Shown here in pieces: positions 53,230 to 58,439 of a stretch of 58,439 bases of DNA (position 1 is the first letter of the stretch; each line of letters begins with the position of its first letter). A model generated the notes under the pieces. That model made no database searches. It worked only from the letters and a program-made list of their open reading frames with translations, and was not told the DNA's origin. The stretch is from Cohnella laeviribosi DSM 21336 (GTDB taxonomy: Bacteria; Bacillota; Bacilli; Paenibacillales; Paenibacillaceae), in NCBI RefSeq assembly GCF_000378425.1, contig NZ_KB899834.1, forward strand, positions 1-58,439, read 5' to 3'. The position numbers and the translations under genes were made by a program.

Positions 53230-54252
53230 ATGGACGAGATCATCATCAAAGTTCAAGGGCTGCGGAAAACATTCAAAAAGCTGAGAAAGAAGGAAGGGTT
53301 CCTGTCGTCTTTCCGCTCGTTGCTGATAAGGGATTTTGAGCGGATACACAGCGTCAAGGGGATCGACATGGAGATTCGCAAGGGAGAAATACGGGGAATC
53401 ATCGGGCCGAACGGCGCGGGGAAATCGACGACGATCAAAATGCTGTCAGGCATTCTTTTTCCGACGGAAGGCACAGTTGACGTGATGGGGTTTACCCCGT
53501 GGCTGGACAGAGAACGATATGTCCGGCATCTCGGTGTTCTCTTCGGTCAAAAGTCTCAACTGTGGTGGGATCTGCCCCCCATCGACACTTTTTTGCTGAT
53601 AAAGGAGATGTACCGGATTCCCGAGGAAGACTTCAAGGCGAGGTTGAATCGTTTCAAATCGATGCTGCAGATCGAGCGCATCATCTACCAACCGGTGCGC
53701 ACGCTTTCTTTGGGGGAGAGAATGAAGTGCGAGCTTGTCTGTGCCGTCCTTCATGAACCTCCTCTGGTATTTCTCGACGAACCGACAATCGGTCTGGACA
53801 TTGTCTCGAAAGAAACGATACGCGAGTTCATCAAGCAAATGAGCCGCGACAAGCAAACGACATTCATTGTCACAACCCATGACCTGGCCGACATCGAAAA
53901 TCTGTGCGATCGTGTGACCATTATCAACAAGGGAACGATTGTCTTCGACGATTCGATGGAGCGGCTAAGCTCCTATTTCTCGAACAGGAAAGTCGTCGAG
54001 ATCAAATTTACCCAACCTGTTGAAGAGAAGTTGCTGGATTCCTACAAGGTCATTTCTTCAGGCGCCATGTCCGTATCGATCGAGATCGATACCGGCGAAT
54101 TTGATTTGAAGAAGGTGATCTTCGAAATCCTGGACCGTTTTCCCGTATTGGATGTCAACATCATGAATATTCCCATCGAGGAAGTGATCAAGCATATTTA
54201 CAGTCACGAAGAGAAGGTGGTTGGATATGGGGAAAAAGTTGGAGTTGGGTGA
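53230..54252 (+). CDS. ABC transporter ATPase of the export system
   Basis: 340 residues. Walker A GPNGAGKST (near residue 60), Q-loop GVLFGQKSQLWWDLP, signature LSLGERMKCELVCA, Walker B LVFLDEPTIGLD, and H-loop FIVTTHDLADIENL. The WWDLP after the Q-loop is characteristic of ATPases paired with this permease branch. A roughly 90-residue C-terminal regulatory domain follows. It overlaps the last gene by 26 bases. Confidence 0.92.
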   Translation: MDEIIIKVQGLRKTFKKLRKKEGFLSSFRSLLIRDFERIHSVKGIDMEIRKGEIRGIIGPNGAGKSTTIKMLSGILFPTEGTVDVMGFTPWLDRERYVRHLGVLFGQKSQLWWDLPPIDTFLLIKEMYRIPEEDFKARLNRFKSMLQIERIIYQPVRTLSLGERMKCELVCAVLHEPPLVFLDEPTIGLDIVSKETIREFIKQMSRDKQTTFIVTTHDLADIENLCDRVTIINKGTIVFDDSMERLSSYFSNRKVVEIKFTQPVEEKLLDSYKVISSGAMSVSIEIDTGEFDLKKVIFEILDRFPVLDVNIMNIPIEEVIKHIYSHEEKVVGYGEKVGVG

Positions 54253-55243
54253 GCCGGTTATCAGGGGCTATCTGCACTACGCCTACCAACTGGGGATCCT
54301 GTCCCGGGTCGCCGCGGCCAGGCAATGGATATACAGCAACTATATCCAGCTGGTCTGCGACGAGCGAAGCACGCTTGTTCCGCTCCAATTCTACATGCCG
54401 AATGATGCGGGCTACAACTGGACACTGACCTGTCCCTTGCTCGAGCAGCAGGTCATCTCCAGAGAAATGATCACGGATTACAACGTGAATTTTCTCAAGT
54501 TCATTAAGCATGCGATAGACAATGAATGGTACGTTGTATGCCACATCAATGAAAAGTACATAAAGGACACCATGGCATACCAACGATCCGATTTCAATCA
54601 CATGATGATGGTGCATGGTTACGACAATGAAAAAGGGACGGTTCAGGTCTCCGGATACAATAACAAAAGGCAATATGCGTCATGGGAGGTGCCCAAGGAC
54701 CAGCTTGAAGAGGCGTTCTATCGCAACAAGCCGGACTTTCTGGAAGAGCAGATGCTGCGTCTCTATCGTGTGCATCGAAATATTGACGATTATGACGCGG
54801 CATTCGAATTGAAGCCAATCGCGGAGGGGATAAAGTGTTTTCTGCTGTCGCAACCCCCGGACCGCAACATCATGTTGAAAAATCGAAGGGTCAGGTTGAC
54901 CTTTGGACTGAACGCCTATGATCAATTCATCATGTATTTGGAGAAAGTGTGCAACGGGGAAGTCAGGCCCAACCATATTCCGCTTCATGCCTTCATGGAC
55001 CATAAATTGATGATGATCAACCGTCTCAAATATATCATGGAGCATAGACATGACCTGGACCTTCATGAATACATCCGGCAGTATGAAAGCTACGCCCAGC
55101 TCCTGGAAACCGCCAGAAACGTGATGCTGAAAAGCAGCATTGCCAATAAATTTGAAGGTGTCCTTGATATCATTGAAGACATAAAAGGACTGAAAATAAA
55201 GGAGGAGCAAACGCTGCAACGGCTTGTTCAGGGCCTGGACTGA
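54227..55243 (+). CDS. BtrH/C39-like protein lacking the usual cysteine
   Basis: 338 residues from ATG 54227 (ribosome site AAGGTGG). Residues ~110-170 show the papain/BtrH-type strand set, with NEWYVVCHINEKYI, FNHMMMVHGYDNEKGTVQVSG (His of the catalytic pair) and YASWEVPKDQLEEAF. The N-terminal helix that should carry the Cys reads HYAYQLGILSRVAAARQW with no Cys before residue 44, so the protein is probably inactive as a thiol acyltransferase, or uses another nucleophile. It may be a partner of the protein at 41488. Last gene of the cluster. Confidence 0.65.
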   Translation: MGKKLELGEPVIRGYLHYAYQLGILSRVAAARQWIYSNYIQLVCDERSTLVPLQFYMPNDAGYNWTLTCPLLEQQVISREMITDYNVNFLKFIKHAIDNEWYVVCHINEKYIKDTMAYQRSDFNHMMMVHGYDNEKGTVQVSGYNNKRQYASWEVPKDQLEEAFYRNKPDFLEEQMLRLYRVHRNIDDYDAAFELKPIAEGIKCFLLSQPPDRNIMLKNRRVRLTFGLNAYDQFIMYLEKVCNGEVRPNHIPLHAFMDHKLMMINRLKYIMEHRHDLDLHEYIRQYESYAQLLETARNVMLKSSIANKFEGVLDIIEDIKGLKIKEEQTLQRLVQGLD

Positions 55244-55383
55244 TCGATGCGAATCATGGAAAGAGCGTTCATGGCATGGCGCCGGCATCCTTCGACAACG
55301 GAGCGTACCGGGCGGATCGGATCCGTTCGGCTCGTTGTTGAACGGAATGCCGGCATTTTATGCGAAAAAAGGATGTCAATACT

Positions 55384-56788
55384 CTGTGAAAATGTCACAT
55401 TAACTCTTCTGTGGAAATGTCACTTTTGTAGTGTTCCGAAGTCACCGTCAGGTGACTTGGACTGGCGTTGATTTTGTGTTATTCTGTAACTGTTTCGGAT
55501 TCCAAGCCTTCCTCCAAGGATGGCTGGCGGCGGGTTTGCGTGGTGACGCAGGCACCGCCCTTTTTGTTTCAGTTTTCGCCTGACGCTCGGGCTTCTCCGT
55601 TGCTCGAAGCGCCAGCGCCGTGCCCTGATGCCAGAGAGCGTCTCTCGCACCTCGACCGTCGTCTTCGCGTCGAATCGGAATGAAGCAGGCCGGGCGAGCG
55701 TGTAGACCGTGCCATTGTAGGAGATCGTGTTTCCAGGCCCGAGATTCCGGTATTCGCGTATGGTGAATACATGATCCAGGTTGACGGATGGATCAAGCGG
55801 TATGTACGCTGACTCCGCTTCTTTGGGTTTCACTGCGAATTGGCGATTATGCTTCTCCAGCAGCTTGGGCAGCGCCGCGTTGGCCTCCTCGATGGTCTTT
55901 ACGCCGAGCGTCCGCAGTTCGATCACCAAGCGGTCCTGTAATGTCGGCCAAAGGCGTTCGATGCGGCCTTTCGCTTGGGGCGAGAGGGCCTTGATATGCT
56001 CGATATTGAGCTCCGCCATCGCCTTGCCGAAGTGGGAAAGCGGCTTTGTCTCGCCGGCGAGTTCTTGCTCAAGTGTAAGCTTCTCATTGGGCGAGCGGAA
56101 GATGGTGTGCTTGTCGCTGTAAAGCCCAAGCGGCACGCCGTATTTCCGGATGCCTTGCATCATGACAAGCGAGTAGCCCTCACGGCATTCGGTTGGACGA
56201 AACATGGCGCCGACAACGGTGCCTGTCGCGTCGTCAATGGCAGCATGCAGCGTGAAGGAGGGCGCACGATCCTCCAGCCAGGCGTAGGGGGTGGCGTCAA
56301 TCTGCCAGAGCATCCCGGCTTGGGGTTTGCGCTGACGAGGCTGATGGGTTTTGCCGCGCCGCCGCTGTTTTACTTGTTTGATGCCCTTGGAAAGCAAAAT
56401 GCGTCTGACGCTGGAATGGCTCAGCTTCAGCGACTCGTGTTCCTCCAAAAGCTCCGCAAAGTGGCAGTTGTTGCTGCCGTAGTATTTCGTGTTGTACAAC
56501 GTGACGACCTGTTGTTTGACTTCCTCCGACAAGGCGTGACTCGGCTTTCTTCCACGATTCCGGTGTGCCAGCGCCTGGGCTCCTCCCTCTGCCATATATT
56601 TCTTTTTCAGCCGAATCACTTGCCCTACGCTAAGTCCGAGTACCGCTGCTCCTTCCAAGTTGGTCATGTGTCCGTCGAGGATTTTCTCCACCACAAGTGC
56701 CTTTTTCCATTCTGCTCTGGTCAATGTCACAATCTCCTGTCCCATGGTGACATTATCTCAGAACAGTTACACCGTGACATTATCACAG
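55384..56788 (-). mobile_element. Insertion sequence of about 1.4 kb (ISNCY-like) with terminal inverted repeats
   Basis: The left end reads CTGTGAAAATGTCAC (55384-55398). The right end, on the other strand, reads CTGTGATAATGTCAC (56788-56774). Each end contains a second inner copy of a TGxGxxAATGTCAC-type motif about 25-30 bases in, giving roughly 40-base imperfect terminal repeats made of two transposase-binding boxes. One transposase gene fills the inside. No obvious target duplication could be read at the borders. It lies directly after the biosynthetic cluster. Confidence 0.8.
55420..56745 (-). CDS. DDE transposase, ISNCY-family-like
   Basis: 441 residues from ATG 56743-56745. N-terminal helix-turn-helix (TNLEGAAVLGLSVGQVIRLKK), then an rve-type catalytic core with DDE residues in MLWQIDATPYAWLED, LGLYSDKHTIF and AKGRIERLWPTLQD. 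The C-terminal 60 residues are basic. The reading frame is intact and ends in the left terminal repeat, so the element may still be active. Confidence 0.88.
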   Translation of the reverse strand: MGQEIVTLTRAEWKKALVVEKILDGHMTNLEGAAVLGLSVGQVIRLKKKYMAEGGAQALAHRNRGRKPSHALSEEVKQQVVTLYNTKYYGSNNCHFAELLEEHESLKLSHSSVRRILLSKGIKQVKQRRRGKTHQPRQRKPQAGMLWQIDATPYAWLEDRAPSFTLHAAIDDATGTVVGAMFRPTECREGYSLVMMQGIRKYGVPLGLYSDKHTIFRSPNEKLTLEQELAGETKPLSHFGKAMAELNIEHIKALSPQAKGRIERLWPTLQDRLVIELRTLGVKTIEEANAALPKLLEKHNRQFAVKPKEAESAYIPLDPSVNLDHVFTIREYRNLGPGNTISYNGTVYTLARPASFRFDAKTTVEVRETLSGIRARRWRFEQRRSPSVRRKLKQKGRCLRHHANPPPAILGGRLGIRNSYRITQNQRQSKSPDGDFGTLQK

Positions 56789-57141
56789 CACAACAACAAT
56801 TTACCCGAACATATGCTTGCATTTCTTGTTGGGAGGGAGTATAATAACATTGTAATTTTTTCCGCCCTACACTCCCGATGCAGGAGACAAGGGATTCCCT
56901 CGCTTGTGGTTTCGATCTCCACGGAACCGATACAAGAAGGATGCTGAATCCGAAAGGACAGCAGTTGATTACCCCATCCGTGGACTTTACCCTGATGGAG
57001 ACAGGTGTGAAGCTGGGCAACACGGAGCGAAACTGTATCCCGACACTCCCATTTGGCAGGAGTTGAGGGCCATGGTACCGAGAGGGCCGTGTAAAAAAGC
57101 TTGGCGCATGCGTGTGCGCTTTGAAACATTTAATAATATTT

Positions 57142-57188
57142 AAAGCCGATTCTTTGCGACGATGATTTGCGCGAGGGATCGGCTTTTT
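57142..57188 (+). terminator. Intrinsic terminator
   Basis: AAAGCCGAT (57142-57150) pairs with ATCGGCTTT (57178-57186), followed by a run of T to 57188; the loop is 27 bases. The gene it served is not identifiable. Confidence 0.65.
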
Positions 57189-57221
57189 GCATTATGTGGG
57201 CATAAAACAAAAGAGTTTTTG

Positions 57222-57258
57222 AAATCCGGCCTGTATAAAGCTCATCAGGCCGGATTTT
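57222..57258. terminator. Hairpin just before the YubB-like gene
   Basis: AAATCCGGCCTG/CAGGCCGGATTT, perfect 12-bp arms with a 12-base loop, T-rich on both sides. It is 28 bases upstream of the next start codon and could be a leader attenuator or a two-way terminator. Confidence 0.65.
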
Positions 57259-57285
57259 ATATTTAAAAACAGGAGGAATGTTAAA

Positions 57286-57717
57286 ATGCCAAACCACGTT
57301 TTTTCTCGTGTCGTCATAACGGGACCGAAGGAAGAAATCAGGCGGTTTACCGTTTCCGCCAAACTTACCCAAATGGAAGGGAAATGGGACATCAACGCTC
57401 TTTACCCGAATACTTTGAGCGAATTTTCTTCGCCGGTGCGCATCGTTTCCCAAGAAGAATATGACGCACAGCAAGACCAGCCGTTGATTGGCCGCGCTAT
57501 GACGCAAGAAATGCGCGTTCAGTTCATCGCGCAATACGGAACGGCGGACTGGTATCGCTGGGCGATTACCCACTGGGGGACGAAATGGGGCGTGTACGAT
57601 CTGGTTGAGGAATCGCTGACCGACGAAGAAGTCATCTTGCGTTTCTCGACCGCTTGGACGCCTGCTACCGGCGTTATAGTCCATAGTAGTGGTGTAAAAT
57701 GGCTCCGAGCTTCTTGA
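57286..57717 (+). CDS. YubB/Api92-like (DUF1281-type) protein with IS-derived tail
   Basis: 143 residues behind AGGAGGAATG. MPNHVFSRVVITGPKEEI at the start and AQYGTADWYRWAITHWGTKWGVYD followed by LRFSTAWTPATG match small phage/plasmid ferredoxin-like proteins of the YubB/Api92 type. In those, the AWTPP motif is normally followed by another 20-40 conserved residues. Here the frame instead runs through sequence that belongs to the left end of the IS256-type element and stops. The gene is therefore probably 3'-truncated by insertion. Confidence 0.68.
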   Translation: MPNHVFSRVVITGPKEEIRRFTVSAKLTQMEGKWDINALYPNTLSEFSSPVRIVSQEEYDAQQDQPLIGRAMTQEMRVQFIAQYGTADWYRWAITHWGTKWGVYDLVEESLTDEEVILRFSTAWTPATGVIVHSSGVKWLRAS

Positions 57718-58439
57718 CAAGGGAAGCCACGGTATGATTTCTACTAAAGTGACGCGACTCACCTTTAGAAGGAGGATCAAACCGTGGCTTCTATAGATAG
57801 AATGTCACTTTTGGAGCTTTTGCGCAAGTCCGGTTCTGACGGTGATGTGGATTTTTTAAAGGAAGCCTTGAATGGTCTTGTTCATTCCTTGATGGAGGCG
57901 GAAGTAGCGGCCAAGATCGGTGCCGAGCGTTATGAACGAAACACGGAAAGAACCAACCAGCGGAACGGTTACCGGCAACGGGAGTGGCATACCCGGGTCG
58001 GCACGCTCGATCTGAGCATTCCGAAGCTTCGCAAAGGCAGCTATTTTCCCTCCCTGCTTGAACCCCGGAAGCGTGCGGAAAAGGCATTGCTTTCCGTTGT
58101 ACAGGAGGCGTACATACACGGCGTCAGTACACGAAAAGTCGATGAACTCGTGGAATCCCTGGGCATGAAAGGCATTAGCAAAAGCGAAGTATCCCGGATA
58201 TGCCGGGAACTCGACGAAGTCGTGATGGCATTCAAAGAGCGTCCGCTCGAGGGACAATTTCCTTATGTCTGGTTGGATGCTACGTTCCCGAAAGTGCGCG
58301 AGGGCGGCCGGGTACGCAGCATGGCGCTTGTCGTGGCCATCGGTATCCGGGAGACCGGTGACCGGGAAGTGCTCGGTTTTGATCTCGGCATGAGCGAGGA
58401 CGGCTCGTTTTGGCTTGAGTTTCTACGGAAACTGGTCGC
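57680..58439 (+). mobile_element. IS256-family element, left part, cut by window end
   Basis: From roughly 57680 the sequence no longer matches the YubB-like gene and leads directly into an IS256-type transposase. The precise left repeat cannot be fixed without the right end, which lies beyond the window. Confidence 0.7.
57784..58439 (+). CDS. IS256-family (mutator-type) transposase, partial
   Basis: Open frame of at least 218 codons from GTG 57784, preceded by AAGGAGGATC. Diagnostic blocks: VAAKIGAERYERNTERTNQRNGY-like opening (about residues 45-65), EAYIHGVSTRKVDEL, ISKSEVSRICRELD, and FPYVWLDATFPKVRE with the first catalytic Asp. No stop occurs before the window edge, so the C-terminal half, including the second Asp and the Glu, is out of view. 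Confidence 0.93.
   Translation, partial: MASIDRMSLLELLRKSGSDGDVDFLKEALNGLVHSLMEAEVAAKIGAERYERNTERTNQRNGYRQREWHTRVGTLDLSIPKLRKGSYFPSLLEPRKRAEKALLSVVQEAYIHGVSTRKVDELVESLGMKGISKSEVSRICRELDEVVMAFKERPLEGQFPYVWLDATFPKVREGGRVRSMALVVAIGIRETGDREVLGFDLGMSEDGSFWLEFLRKLV

Larger units (their letters stand above)
56789..57285. other. Intergenic region right of the IS
   Basis: About 500 bases with no gene I can support. Contains a hairpin terminator at 57142-57188 and a second one at 57222-57258. A short frame at 56878-57066 has no ribosome site or family features. Confidence 0.5.

Noticed and set aside
56878..57066. Small plus-strand gene near the IS
   Set aside because: No ribosome site, no recognisable domain, and composition like non-coding IS-flanking sequence.

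Overview
This window looks like chromosome from a spore-forming, moderately high-GC Firmicute of the Paenibacillus/Cohnella type. Supporting signs are strong AAGGAGG-type ribosome sites, many GTG/TTG starts, two tiny YjcZ-type sporulation proteins behind sigma-K-like promoters, MsmEFG-type sugar transporters with no ATPase of their own, and stalk-domain (copper amine oxidase N-terminal) proteins. All names are assigned from motifs and remembered family features; no database search was possible.

Left part (1-29300, mostly GC-rich core or accessory metabolism). 289-5212 is a sugar ABC importer (binding lipoprotein and two permeases) followed by a cytoplasmic sulfatase resembling heparan N-sulfatase. 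5375-17354 is a divergent sulfur-scavenging locus. Leftward it carries OsmC, a luciferase-like monooxygenase and the sulfonate-binding lipoprotein SsuA. Rightward it carries a Liv-type transporter with a fused LivH-LivM permease, an SfnB-like flavoprotein, a glyoxalase-fold protein, and SsuC and SsuB. The two arms diverge from well-formed promoters near 8480-8560, and the leftward transcript has two terminator hairpins before its first gene. 17718-19746 holds a YjcZ gene and a CHASE3 chemoreceptor. 20103-25897 is a sugar-acid/polyol catabolic set (broken SDR, SMP-30 lactonase, class I aldolase, Gfo/Idh/MocA oxidoreductase, PfkB kinase, frameshifted DeoR repressor) with a GlpR-like operator in front of the aldolase. 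25924-29296 holds small surface and lipoproteins, a second YjcZ gene and a membrane protein with a J-domain-like N-terminus.

Middle junk region (29404-31678): a headless AraC regulator, an AT-rich protein-kinase fragment joined in frame to the tail of an IS21 istB gene, and a headless hemW with an internal stop. This is a recombination scar.

Right part (31711-55243): a compact biosynthetic island, less GC-rich than its surroundings and bounded by IS remnants. Leftward are an Sfp-type phosphopantetheinyl transferase and a LysR regulator. Rightward are about 24 tightly packed, often overlapping genes: a DapA-like aldolase, a ketosynthase III, an ATP-grasp ligase, a PLP decarboxylase, three discrete acyl carrier proteins, a degenerate ketosynthase, two acyl-CoA-dehydrogenase-like proteins, two BtrH-like acyltransferases, an S51 peptidase, three adenylate-forming ligases, an amidohydrolase, a cupin, an alpha/beta hydrolase, a class II aminoacyl-tRNA-synthetase-like amino acid:carrier-protein ligase, a luciferase-like monooxygenase and an ABC-2 exporter. 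There is no modular NRPS or PKS. The logic resembles the carrier-protein-tethered amino-acid chemistry that builds the butirosin side chain, but enlarged and with a different loading enzyme. I consider this the most likely undescribed system in the window.

Right edge (55384-58439): a complete-looking IS of about 1.4 kb with terminal repeats, a YubB/Api92-like gene with an abnormal tail, and the 5' part of an IS256-family transposase cut by the window end.
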